This document shows, piece after piece, positions 44,514 to 53,212 of a DNA stretch of 64,000 nt. Both the position numbers and the translations under genes were made by a program. The DNA comes from an uncultured Bacteroidales bacterium. Lineage in GTDB: Bacteria > Bacteroidota > Bacteroidia > Bacteroidales > Bacteroidaceae. The notes beneath the pieces were generated by a model, which was not told the DNA's origin, did not search any database, and saw nothing but the letters and a program-made list of their open reading frames with translations. Location: contig CALKIW010000146.1 in assembly GCA_937995875.1 (NCBI GenBank), forward strand, positions 1-64,000, given 5' to 3'. How positions within the stretch are numbered: the stretch's first letter is position 1; each line of letters starts with the position of its first letter.

Positions 44514-45122
44514 ATGCCTGTTATAAGAGACGAGTTTTGCGAAGACGATGTTCGGTTGTGTATATGGCATATAATCGAAACAGCGGAGGATCTGCCCCAC
44601 CCCCGAAATGTTGATCTTTCCAACGTTCGTTCTATAGCTCGTAAACGGGAAATACTCGCTGTATATGCGCTGTTGTCTTATATGACGGGCAGAGATGACC
44701 TCCTTATAGAGCATGATGAAAGAGGAAAACCCCAGATACAAGGGTGGTATTTGGGTATTAGTCATACCAAAGGGTGGGCTGCTCTGATACTTTCGAAACG
44801 TCGTTGTGTGGCCGTTGATATAGAGTATATGTCGGATAGGGTGTCAAGGGTGGCCCCTCGCTTCATGCGTCCTGATGAAAAAACAGACAGTCTCCTTTGC
44901 CAACTCGTCAGTTGGAGCGCAAAGGAGACTGTCTATAAATTGTTGAGTGCTGAAAACCTTAAATACGATGAAATGCGTCTGAAGCCTTTCGATCCTTTGG
45001 CAAAGGGAAGGCTCGAAGTTGAGAACTTGAAGAATGAGAACAGCATCATGGTTGATTACGAGCTGAATGAAGGCTATGTGCTCACTTATGCCTCATTGGA
45101 CAGCCGTGAGGGGCTTTGCTGA
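44514..45122 (+). CDS. 4'-phosphopantetheinyl transferase superfamily protein
   Basis: The 202-residue protein resembles Sfp-type transferases that attach the phosphopantetheine arm to carrier proteins. Motifs are KPQIQGWYLGISHTKGWAAL (about residues 73-92), the Mg-binding VAVDIEYMSDRV (about 99) and WSAKETVYKLL (about 139) with the second acidic ligand. It follows gldE by 11 bases and is probably co-transcribed. Its 3' end overlaps the convergent DUF4861-like gene by 30 bases. The target carrier protein is unknown. Confidence 0.87.
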   Translation: MPVIRDEFCEDDVRLCIWHIIETAEDLPHPRNVDLSNVRSIARKREILAVYALLSYMTGRDDLLIEHDERGKPQIQGWYLGISHTKGWAALILSKRRCVAVDIEYMSDRVSRVAPRFMRPDEKTDSLLCQLVSWSAKETVYKLLSAENLKYDEMRLKPFDPLAKGRLEVENLKNENSIMVDYELNEGYVLTYASLDSREGLC

Positions 45123-46334
45123 TTGTTCTTCGCAGACAAGTATAGGATAGTCGATTTTTCTTTTCCATGCTTTCAGGTAATTTCTCCATTCTCTTGCGGA
45201 ATGGTAGCCGAAACTCTCGTTCGCACTCGTATAAGTAAGGTGGTATCGGATGTGATTGCCAACGGGTTTGATTACGGTGCAATAGTTGTCTTTGTTGGCC
45301 GGCATTTCCTTGACGCGGTATTCTCGCGGCACATAGATGCCAAGTCCTACGGTTTCACGTTTCCCATTGATGGTGTCCGAAGTGGGCCAGTCGGCTCCCC
45401 AGCATCCTCTGAGACCGTCGTTATCCCCCAATTCTTCTGAATTTTTTACGTTGATGATGCCTGACGAAAATTCAGTGGCAGACATATCCCTATTAAATGT
45501 GACATCCACGTCAAAGTCCCTGCGTCCCGCATACAACGTATATCTGAGCGTCATATTAACAGGTTCTGTGCCCGGAGCGATGGTCCAGCCGGCATCTTCA
45601 ACCTCAACGACAGTTCGAATGGGGCCTTTCGACAATATCCTCTGGGTGCGATTTTCCACATCATCGAGCATGGTAGGTGTCGTTCCGTCCCATCCCCGCA
45701 ACGCCCCTAAGCCAAAAGTGTTGCCTACCCACAGCACATCATCGCCATATCCTAAGGCTTTCTGCGCCTCCGAAGTATAGAATTGGGTCTCTCTTAATTC
45801 AAGTCTTTTGTGAAATTTTCCATAAAGATCTATGGTCTGTCGCTTGTCCATATAAATGCGCATGGCAATTAATTCGTTCTCAAAAGCAATGCCATGATGG
45901 TGCAACACTTGATATGGGTTGCCGGTCTCCTTATCAATCGTGATGGACGATAGATAGATGTCGTGTTTGTTTTTCTCCTTTACCTTAGGATTTCTAAGAA
46001 CAATTTCTGCATAGGTCTTGGCTGGATATACACGTGGTTTCCCATGATGATATAAAGTGATAGATGCGGTTTGAATTGTTTTTTCGGCAATATCGGTCAT
46101 GAAACATAGCTCATCCATGATTCCATCTTTATCCAAATCATCAAGTTGGCACGGCGTTTCCACACCGTCTATCTCGACAACGGCAGATTTGACAGAGCCG
46201 TATTTATGCAACTGCACTACCACAGGAGCATTGCTTTGGGAAATTTTCGACGAAAGTTTTAGTTGAATGGTCTGTTGAGCCGACGTATTTATGCAGGCCA
46301 ACCATACAATGATGATGAGCAGATATTGTTTCAT
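45093..46334 (-). CDS. secreted DUF4861-like protein
   Basis: The 413-residue protein has a signal peptide (about 1-19, cut near TSAQ) and no lipobox. It begins with a domain containing EIDGVETPCQLDDLDKDGIM and continues with VLWVGNTFGLGALRGWDG and long beta-strands, fitting DUF4861 as I recall it, a family often found near polysaccharide-degradation genes. There is no SusC/SusD pair or glycoside hydrolase beside it. Its last 30 bases overlap the end of the transferase gene. The role is unknown; carbohydrate metabolism is a guess. Confidence 0.8.
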   Translation of the reverse strand: MKQYLLIIIVWLACINTSAQQTIQLKLSSKISQSNAPVVVQLHKYGSVKSAVVEIDGVETPCQLDDLDKDGIMDELCFMTDIAEKTIQTASITLYHHGKPRVYPAKTYAEIVLRNPKVKEKNKHDIYLSSITIDKETGNPYQVLHHHGIAFENELIAMRIYMDKRQTIDLYGKFHKRLELRETQFYTSEAQKALGYGDDVLWVGNTFGLGALRGWDGTTPTMLDDVENRTQRILSKGPIRTVVEVEDAGWTIAPGTEPVNMTLRYTLYAGRRDFDVDVTFNRDMSATEFSSGIINVKNSEELGDNDGLRGCWGADWPTSDTINGKRETVGLGIYVPREYRVKEMPANKDNYCTVIKPVGNHIRYHLTYTSANESFGYHSAREWRNYLKAWKRKIDYPILVCEEQSAKPLTAVQ

Positions 46335-46482
46335 AAGTATTTCTTGTTTGTTTTATTGTGAACAAAATTAGCAAATATTTTCATGAAAGGTCTACGGTAA
46401 TATGAACTCTTTTGCCGTTTTTTAAAGAAAATAAAAATAAATAAATTTTTTTTGTGATAATATTAACTTTTTTAGCTTATTA

Positions 46483-46514
46483 TTTGTTTTTTATTCCAAT
46501 TTTTAGTATTTTTG
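46483..46514 (+). promoter_or_regulatory. gldB promoter (decides the start)
   Basis: TTTG (46483-46486), a 20-base spacer and TATTTTTG (46507-46514) give a consensus promoter. It lies inside the longest open frame, showing that the first 28 codons of that frame are not translated. Confidence 0.8.
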
Positions 46515-46537
46515 CATACAAAATACGTGCTTTTAGA

Positions 46538-47344
46538 TTGTCACACAGGTTATTTTACATATTAATTGCAGCAATCACGTTGTTCAGTGCTTGTGAATTC
46601 AAACTGAAACCAAACGAAGATGATAATGATGCCGCTCATATTAAAGTAGAACGATATGATCGGTTGCAGAGTCGTTATCTCATCACGGGTGATTTCTCCG
46701 CATTGCAGGAGATGAACACCGAATATCCAATCGAAACGCGCACGTTGGTTGAGAAGATGCTCCGGATAGGCGAAGTCGGAGACCATAATATCAACGAGAA
46801 GTTCCTTCGCTTCTATCAAGATTCAACGTTGCAGTCTATCATAAGCGATGCTGGCTCTGAGTATGCTGATATGGACGATATCAACAAGCAACTGAAAATG
46901 GTTTTCCTTCAGTTGAAGGAATGGCTCCCCAATATGCCTATCCCCAGAGTTTACGCTCAAATTGGAGCACTCGACCAGAGCATTGTGGTAGGAGAGAGAA
47001 TGATAGGAATATCTCTTGACAAGTATATGGGAGCCAAATATCCGATATATCAGCGATACGATTATTCGGCGGAACAGTTACGCACGATGGGGCGTAACTA
47101 TATAGTGCCAGACTGTGCCAGCTTTTATTTACTAAGCTTGTATCCTATGGAAAACTATGACAGTCGTACGCAAATGGAGAAAGACCTGCACATGGGAAAA
47201 GTGATGTGGGTTGTCAACAAGGCGATGGACAAGCAAATATTTACCACAGACTATGTAAATATCGTGGATAGATATATGGATAAACATCCTGATGTGTCGA
47301 TTTCCGAATTGTTGGAAAGCGACGACTACAGCAAGATAAAATAG
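46538..47344 (+). CDS. gldB: gliding-motility lipoprotein GldB
   Basis: The protein of about 268 residues has a lipoprotein signal MSHRLFYILIAAITLFSAC and a domain with the GldB landmarks: RYDRLQSRYLITGDF near the N-terminus and IGALDQSIVVGERMIGISLD in the middle. The family is a predicted zinc-peptidase-like lipoprotein required for gliding in Flavobacterium. In non-gliding Bacteroidales it accompanies type IX secretion genes. I start it at TTG 46538, because the promoter at 46483-46514 excludes upstream codons and the signal peptide begins exactly there. Confidence 0.88.
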   Translation: MSHRLFYILIAAITLFSACEFKLKPNEDDNDAAHIKVERYDRLQSRYLITGDFSALQEMNTEYPIETRTLVEKMLRIGEVGDHNINEKFLRFYQDSTLQSIISDAGSEYADMDDINKQLKMVFLQLKEWLPNMPIPRVYAQIGALDQSIVVGERMIGISLDKYMGAKYPIYQRYDYSAEQLRTMGRNYIVPDCASFYLLSLYPMENYDSRTQMEKDLHMGKVMWVVNKAMDKQIFTTDYVNIVDRYMDKHPDVSISELLESDDYSKIK

Positions 47345-47367
47345 TTTGTTTCTCTAATTTCTTTAGC

Positions 47368-48204
47368 TTATTCTTGTGGATTTGGCAAAGGAGATAAATT
47401 GAATATCTCGGAAGGAGTCTTGCGTCTGAGCACATTCAGCTTAAAATCGGCTTCCGGTCCGTCTCCCGCAACAATACCATGAGAGCGCAAGACCTGCTTT
47501 ACGCTTTTCTCTGCCAAGTCCGGATGGTTGTTCTCATTGCTGAGATGACATAGCCATACGTGTTTGAGCTTCGGCGTAGCATTCTCAGCAAGTGCCAGCG
47601 CACAGTCCAAATTACTCATGTGCCCATAGGGACCGCGAATTCGAGTCTTAAGATGTTCCGGATAAGGACCTCGTTCAAGCATTTCGGGCTCATAGTCGGC
47701 CTCTATAACTAAGTAGTCGGCTTTACTGATGTAGAACTTTATTTCGTCTGTCAGGTGGCCGATGTCGGTCATGAATACAAATGTGATATCTTTGTATTGA
47801 ATGCAATAGCCAACATTATCGGAACTGTCGTGAGGAACATCGAAAGGGGTGATGGTGAAGTCATCAAGTTGGAACGGGGTGTTCTTCTCGATTATTTTTA
47901 CTCGTTCCGGCATAATTTTCGTCCGCACACACCAGTTATTTTCTATTCCAATGTGTACTTTATGGGTAGAGTAAACGGGCAGGTTGTAGTCTTTGCTCAA
48001 ACTTCCCACCGACTTCACATGGTCTGCGTGGTCGTGGGTAACAATCAGGTTTTTGATATTTGACGCTTGTATTTTATAGTTCCTGAAATACTTCTTCAGC
48101 GTCCTGATGCCCAGTCCTGCATCTATGAGGAGGCCGGAGTTTTCGGTAAACAAGTAACTACAGTTGCCACTGCTCCCACTTCCAAAGGATATATAATGTA
48201 ACAT
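47368..48204 (-). CDS. metallo-beta-lactamase-fold hydrolase (YycJ/WalJ-like)
   Basis: The 278-residue protein opens with MLHYISFGSGSSGNCSYLF, the diagnostic start of the YycJ group. The metal motif VTHDHADHVKSV follows (about residue 58), then GPYGHMSNLDCALALAE and LCHLSNENNHP. The family is thought to be a nuclease involved in DNA repair or cell-wall coordination. It is a lone gene with a -7 box TACCTTTG about 25 bases upstream of its ATG. No WalRK-type pair is adjacent, so the Gram-positive context does not apply. Confidence 0.88.
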   Translation of the reverse strand: MLHYISFGSGSSGNCSYLFTENSGLLIDAGLGIRTLKKYFRNYKIQASNIKNLIVTHDHADHVKSVGSLSKDYNLPVYSTHKVHIGIENNWCVRTKIMPERVKIIEKNTPFQLDDFTITPFDVPHDSSDNVGYCIQYKDITFVFMTDIGHLTDEIKFYISKADYLVIEADYEPEMLERGPYPEHLKTRIRGPYGHMSNLDCALALAENATPKLKHVWLCHLSNENNHPDLAEKSVKQVLRSHGIVAGDGPEADFKLNVLRRKTPSEIFNLSPLPNPQE

Positions 48205-48418
48205 TTATGTTCAATTTTTCTGCAAAGGTATGCAAAACAAAGTAGAATATCGATTGGGAATGTGTAAAATTTTATAATAAATATATTGTTGAATCTTTTA
48301 TTGAAAAGACTGCGCGCTATACTTCATAAAATGGATTCGGCGTTCCCTTTCTATGAAAAATATTGCTGACCATGTAATATTCTGCAAAAAAACACCTACA
48401 TTTGCATTATTCTAACAG

Positions 48419-48898
48419 ATGTGTTCCATGCAAGGTAATATAAAGTTTGTTCGTTTTTTCTTGTTGTTTCCTGTTTTATTGATAATGGGATGCCTATCTC
48501 TTTGCTCGTGTGGGAATGGCAATGAAGACCAACTTACGGAAACCGTATCTTCATTTTCAGACTCGTATTTTAATTGGCAGTATTTTCGTTCCGTAAAATA
48601 TTGCACTCCCGACTCAAAGCAATGGTTGAGTTATATGGCTTCTCAAGTAAATGAATCAGATGTTGAAGCCCTTCGCGCACAAGAAGAAGGGGCTACTGTG
48701 GAAATAGAAGATGTCGATATGTTGCAGGGAGATAGCGTAGCAAAGGTAAGGGTAATCGTTTGTAACTACCTGAATATGGACACAATAGGAGTAAAGGGAA
48801 GAATGGTGGATAAGGCTTTATTCGTGATTCCTGCAAGGCGGAATAATGGTGTTTGGAAGGTACAACTTACTGCTCCTTTGCGTGCTGTGAAAGATTGA
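48419..48898 (+). CDS. small lipoprotein of unknown function
   Basis: The 159-residue protein has a signal peptide with lipobox ending LSLCSCGNG (Cys about 31), then a compact alpha+beta domain with DSYFNWQYFRSVKYCTPDSK and a final strand WKVQLTAPLRAV. The fold is reminiscent of NTF2-like domains, but I cannot confirm this. A -7 box TACATTTG (48397-48404) lies only 15 bases upstream of the ATG, so the leader is very short; the ATG at 48428 is an alternative. Its 3' end overlaps the convergent glycosyltransferase by 32 bases. Confidence 0.75.
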   Translation: MCSMQGNIKFVRFFLLFPVLLIMGCLSLCSCGNGNEDQLTETVSSFSDSYFNWQYFRSVKYCTPDSKQWLSYMASQVNESDVEALRAQEEGATVEIEDVDMLQGDSVAKVRVIVCNYLNMDTIGVKGRMVDKALFVIPARRNNGVWKVQLTAPLRAVKD

Positions 48899-49754
48899 GA
48901 AAATACCCTAATTTGTAAAGTTTGAAAACCAATAATGACGGGGAAGTGCCTGTCAGATTGTTTCTCCATGTGGTTTTCATGATGCGATAAAGCCATAAGA
49001 AGAGATATTTAGGGGTGCTATTCAAATTTGCTGCCACACGCAGGAGAGTGGAAAATCCTTTCAATTCGTTTTGGAATTGATAAAGCGTTTGCAAGCCTTC
49101 TTCTGTCTTAGCCACAAAATGGGCATTGGATTCATAGTCAAAGAAACCGATAGGAGCGTCTATATGCAGAACGTTTATATTGTTTTCTTGCAGTTCCTTG
49201 CCCAGCATTACATCCTCATACCCGTATTTAACGAAGCGTTCGTCCAGAGGGTGGGCAAGCATAAGCTCGCGCTTAATAAGCAGGTTAGAAATGTTAAAAC
49301 TTTTGAAGGGATATTCCTTTCGTATTTTCACTTGGTGCTTGGGGGCTGCAGCCTTTTCGTATAGCCATCTTAAATTCGAGTCGGGACCGGGCATCATCCT
49401 GTATCCGCCATAACAAACCTTTGTCCGTTTACTTGCTTCTACAAACTGCGAGAGGTAGTTGTCGGTGATGATTTTGCCGTCGCCATCAATAAATAAAAGC
49501 CAATTCCCCTGCGCTTCCCGGGCAAGAAAGTTGCGAATGCGGGCACGTCCCACATTCTTGTTCCTCCGAATATATCTGCAATTAGGGATTTTGTTGATGC
49601 CGTCATTCTCCTTGACAATATTGCCATTGGTAGATGCGTCGTCTGCCACCACAATTTCCCATTGCAATCCTTCTATGCTTGCAGACTGTTCAGACAGTTT
49701 GGTGACCAGTTCGAGGCAGCTGTTGTTGTATGATGGAATGACAATGGAAATCAT
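48867..49754 (-). CDS. family 2 glycosyltransferase
   Basis: The protein of about 295 residues begins MISIVIPSYNNS and has the GT-A Rossmann-like core with VVADDAST, the DxD-type metal motif FIDGDGKI (about residue 83), and the later acceptor-region ED pair in RFVKYGYEDVMLG. It transfers a sugar, probably onto a cell-surface glycan or lipid; donor and acceptor cannot be read from sequence. I use the ATG at 49754, which overlaps the uvrA stop by four bases (ATGA), so it is translationally coupled to uvrA, an unexpected partner. Confidence 0.9.
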   Translation of the reverse strand: MISIVIPSYNNSCLELVTKLSEQSASIEGLQWEIVVADDASTNGNIVKENDGINKIPNCRYIRRNKNVGRARIRNFLAREAQGNWLLFIDGDGKIITDNYLSQFVEASKRTKVCYGGYRMMPGPDSNLRWLYEKAAAPKHQVKIRKEYPFKSFNISNLLIKRELMLAHPLDERFVKYGYEDVMLGKELQENNINVLHIDAPIGFFDYESNAHFVAKTEEGLQTLYQFQNELKGFSTLLRVAANLNSTPKYLFLWLYRIMKTTWRNNLTGTSPSLLVFKLYKLGYFLNLSQHAKEQ

Positions 49755-52606
49755 ACAAGTTTGTCTTTCAGATACTTGCCTGTGATGCTTTCCTTGCATG
49801 CTGCAATCGTTTCAGGCGTACCGGTGCATACAATATTTCCACCGGCATTGCCACCTCCGGGTCCCAAGTCGATCACCCAATCGGCCGACTTGATGACATC
49901 CAAGTTGTGTTCGATGACCAGAATGCTGTGTCCCCTTTCTATCAAAGCATCAAAGGCTTTGAGCAGCCGGGTGATGTCGTGGAAATGCAACCCGGTGGTA
50001 GGCTCGTCAAAAATAAACATACTTGGCTCTTGCTTTTCCTGACCGATATAGTAGGCGAGCTTTACACGTTGGTTTTCACCACCTGAAAGCGTGGACGAGC
50101 TTTGCCCCAGCTTGATGTATCCCAACCCTACGTCTTCCAACGGTTGGAGACGGCTTACAATGCCTTTCTGCTTATGTTTACCGAAAAACACAAGGGCTTC
50201 CGACACCGTCATGTTCAGCACATCGTATATATTCTTACCCTCAAACCTCACATCAAGCACATCTTGTTTGAAGCGTTTGCCATGACAGGTTTCACATTCC
50301 AACACAAGGTCGGCCATAAATTGCATTTCTACAGTAATGACGCCGGCTCCCTTGCACTCCTCACATCGACCGCCATCTGTGTTGAATGAGAAATATTGCG
50401 GTCTGAAACCGAGTTGCTTGGCCAACGGTTGTTCGGCAAACAGCTGACGTATGGCATCGTATGCTTTCAGGTATGTGGCCGGATTAGAACGCGTGCTTTT
50501 GCCTATGGGATTTTGGTCTACATATTCTATATGGCGTATTTCCAGCCAGTCTCCATCGAGAGAGAGAAACTCTCCCGGTGCATCGCACACCTCGTTCAGA
50601 CGCCGCTTTATGGCAGGATAAAGTATGCCTTTCACCAGACTTGACTTGCCTGAGCCCGACACACCCGTTATAACGGTCATCACATTGAGTGGAATTTCTG
50701 CGTTGATGCCGTGCAGGTTGTTCATTCGGCAGCCATTCAGTTTGACCGACTGATTCCACGACCGTCGGGAAGTGGGTACGGCAATCGTTTCTGAATGGGT
50801 GAGATATTTTATCGTGTAGCTTCTTGGATAGATCTCCGGCAGGGTTTTGTCTTTGGAGGGAAGGTTTTTTTTGAGTGCTTCGGGAACGTTGCCCTCGTAC
50901 ACAATTTCCCCACCATTGTTGCCCGCATCGGGTCCGATGTCAATCAGCCAGTCGGCCTCACGCATAATTTCTTCATCGTGTTCCACCACAACGACGGTGT
51001 TGCCCAGCTCTTGAAGTTCGCGCAGCACATGGATAAGACGGTTGGTGTCGCGGCTGTGCAGCCCTATACTCGGCTCGTCGAGAATGTATAGACTCCCCAC
51101 CAACGACGAGCCCAGCGAGGTGGTCAGGTTGATGCGCTGGCTCTCACCACCGGACAGCGAGTTGCTCAATCGGTTTAGGGTGAGATAATCCAATCCAACG
51201 TCGCACAGAAACTGCAACCTCGATTTGATTTCCGTGAGCAGTCTCTTGCTTATCTCCTGCTCGTGTTCATTGAGTTCAAGCCGGTCAAACCATTGCGCCA
51301 GATTCAGCACGGGCATCTGTGTCAGGTCTGAGATGCTCCGCCCTCCAATCTTCACCCATTCGGTCTCCTTTTTCAGTCGGGTTCCCCTACAGTCAGGACA
51401 GATGGTTTTGCCCCGATACCGACTCATCATGACACGATATTGAATCTTATACTGATTTTCCTTGACCATTTGGAAAAAGGAATCGATGCACACGCTGTCG
51501 GCTTTCCGCTCGCCATTCTTTTTTGTCTCAGAGGGGAGCCCATGCCACAGCATATCTTTCTCTTTGGCAGAGAGTTCGAGATATGGTTTGAATATGGGGA
51601 AGTCGTCTTTTAGTGCTCGTCGGCAAAATTCTTCCTGCCATTGCTTCATTTTGTCACCGTGCCAGCACTGTACGCAGCCATCGTAGACAGACAATGTGGA
51701 ATTAGGGATGACCAGTTTTTCGTCTATGCCGATGACGCTGCCAAAGCCTTCACACGTAGGACAGGCACCCAGTGGAGAGTTGAACGAAAACATATTGTCG
51801 TTGGGCTCTTCAAATTTGATGCCGTCGGCTTCAAATCGGGATGAGAAATCATAACAGATATTGGAAGGTAGAAACAACAGTCTACAGCTCCCGTCACCTT
51901 CGTACATTGCTGTTTCCACAGAGTCTACAAGACGGGCCACAACGTCTTTCTCCCGTGAAACGCTCAGTCGGTCGATGATGAGAAAGAGCGGTTTGTCAGA
52001 CTTGTTTCGGTCCGTGAAGGTCTGAGCATCGAGCACGTCCTCTATGCGCATCACCTCGTCGCCGAGCATCATACGCGTGTAGCCCTCCTGAAGATACATC
52101 TCCAACTGCTTGTTGATGGAACGTCCCTTTATCGTGTGGAACGGGGAGAGAATCATGTATTTGGTCCCCTCAGAATATTGCATCACCTGCTGCAATATAT
52201 CTTCGGTAGAATGTTTTTTCACTTCCTGTCCGGAGATGGGAGAGAAGGTGCGGCCTATGCGGGCATAGAGGAGCCTTAAATATTCGTAGATTTCAGTAGA
52301 GGTGCCGACGGTAGATCGGGGATTGCGGGAGATTACTTTCTGCTCAATGGCAATAGCGGGAGGCAGCCCTTTGATAAAGTCACATTCCGGTTTTTTCATG
52401 CGTCCCAAAAACTGTCGGGCATAACTCGACAAACTCTCTACATATCGCCGTTGTCCTTCGGCATAGAGAGTGTCAAAAGCCAGAGACGATTTACCTGAGC
52501 CGGAGACCCCGGTTATGGCCACGAACTTGTTGCGCGGAATGCGTAGACTTATATTTTTCAGGTTGTTCACCCTTGCCCCTTTTACCTCAATATATTTTTC
52601 TTCCAT
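49751..52606 (-). CDS. uvrA: excinuclease ABC subunit A
   Basis: UvrA is the damage-recognition ATPase of nucleotide-excision repair, forming a dimer that loads UvrB. The 951-residue protein has two ABC modules: Walker A GVSGSGKSSLAFDTLY (about residue 34) and GVSGSGKSSLVKGILY (about 655), signatures LSGGESQRI and LSGGENQRV, and Walker B LDEPSIGL and FDEPTTGL. It also has zinc-binding CxxC pairs (CPTCEGFG, CPDCRGTR, CEECKGAG, CETCHGKR). A -7 box TATTTTTG lies about 30 bases upstream. The downstream glycosyltransferase overlaps it by four bases. Confidence 0.98.
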   Translation of the reverse strand: MEEKYIEVKGARVNNLKNISLRIPRNKFVAITGVSGSGKSSLAFDTLYAEGQRRYVESLSSYARQFLGRMKKPECDFIKGLPPAIAIEQKVISRNPRSTVGTSTEIYEYLRLLYARIGRTFSPISGQEVKKHSTEDILQQVMQYSEGTKYMILSPFHTIKGRSINKQLEMYLQEGYTRMMLGDEVMRIEDVLDAQTFTDRNKSDKPLFLIIDRLSVSREKDVVARLVDSVETAMYEGDGSCRLLFLPSNICYDFSSRFEADGIKFEEPNDNMFSFNSPLGACPTCEGFGSVIGIDEKLVIPNSTLSVYDGCVQCWHGDKMKQWQEEFCRRALKDDFPIFKPYLELSAKEKDMLWHGLPSETKKNGERKADSVCIDSFFQMVKENQYKIQYRVMMSRYRGKTICPDCRGTRLKKETEWVKIGGRSISDLTQMPVLNLAQWFDRLELNEHEQEISKRLLTEIKSRLQFLCDVGLDYLTLNRLSNSLSGGESQRINLTTSLGSSLVGSLYILDEPSIGLHSRDTNRLIHVLRELQELGNTVVVVEHDEEIMREADWLIDIGPDAGNNGGEIVYEGNVPEALKKNLPSKDKTLPEIYPRSYTIKYLTHSETIAVPTSRRSWNQSVKLNGCRMNNLHGINAEIPLNVMTVITGVSGSGKSSLVKGILYPAIKRRLNEVCDAPGEFLSLDGDWLEIRHIEYVDQNPIGKSTRSNPATYLKAYDAIRQLFAEQPLAKQLGFRPQYFSFNTDGGRCEECKGAGVITVEMQFMADLVLECETCHGKRFKQDVLDVRFEGKNIYDVLNMTVSEALVFFGKHKQKGIVSRLQPLEDVGLGYIKLGQSSSTLSGGENQRVKLAYYIGQEKQEPSMFIFDEPTTGLHFHDITRLLKAFDALIERGHSILVIEHNLDVIKSADWVIDLGPGGGNAGGNIVCTGTPETIAACKESITGKYLKDKLV

Positions 52607-52749
52607 ATTCGAAATTCAATCAATGAACATTATACAAAAATACAATTTTATTTTTAAAATGCTTTGAATTGCCTTAATAAATATCGGGGATCGATGACCT
52701 GTGCAGAACTGCGACAACGTTTTGAGCGGTGAAATGATGTTGTCAGTTG

Positions 52750-53121
52750 TCAATAAAACTTCACTGTAATCTTGTTCGGATTTACGGACGTTCTGGAGAC
52801 GAAACCGTGTCCGTTCCTTGTTTTTTGTGCCATATAATCACAGAGAAATCTTGTCGCTTATGCGTTTAGAGTCTTATCGCGATGCGTCGAAGCCTTAATG
52901 GAGAGTCGGTTAGGCTTGATCGGCTGTGCGGTTAGGCCTTAGTCGGGATGCCGATAGGCCTTAATCGCACGGCTCATCATAGCAGAAATCTGAACTGTTG
53001 GGCAGAAATGTGTGTAATTTGCTCGTACTCAAATAGTTGCTAACTGCTTAAAATTTGGGCGTATTTCGGACAAAAGTTTATGTGTTTTTAAATACGCGAA
53101 ACCTGCGAGGACTTTTGTTGA
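52750..53121 (+). repeat. dispersed intergenic repeat, copy E (most diverged)
   Basis: The 5' third is hard to align, but the array is long and clear: about five units such as GGTTAGGCCTTAGTCGGGAT and GCCGATAGGCCTTAATCGCA (about 52870-52975). The 3' end has the family inverted repeat GCGTATTTCGGAC / AAATACGCGAA and CTGCGAGGACTTTTG. The left boundary is estimated from the length of the other copies. Bases 52607-52749 hold only the uvrA promoter region. Confidence 0.75.
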
Positions 53122-53155
53122 GTTTTTTATATCAGGTTTATGATTGGGAAAATGA

Positions 53156-53189
53156 AAAGTGGACCTATCCTGAAAGATAGATCCACTTT
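53156..53189 (-). terminator. terminator of the lptC/CNNM/PpiD operon
   Basis: Arms AAAGTGGACCTATC and GATAGATCCACTTT pair over 14 positions. The single imperfect position is a G-U pair in the minus-strand transcript but an A-C mismatch in the plus-strand one, so it is suited to the minus-strand operon ending at 53213. Confidence 0.8.
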
Positions 53190-53212
53190 GATATTTTTTT
53201 ACAGTTTTTTCT

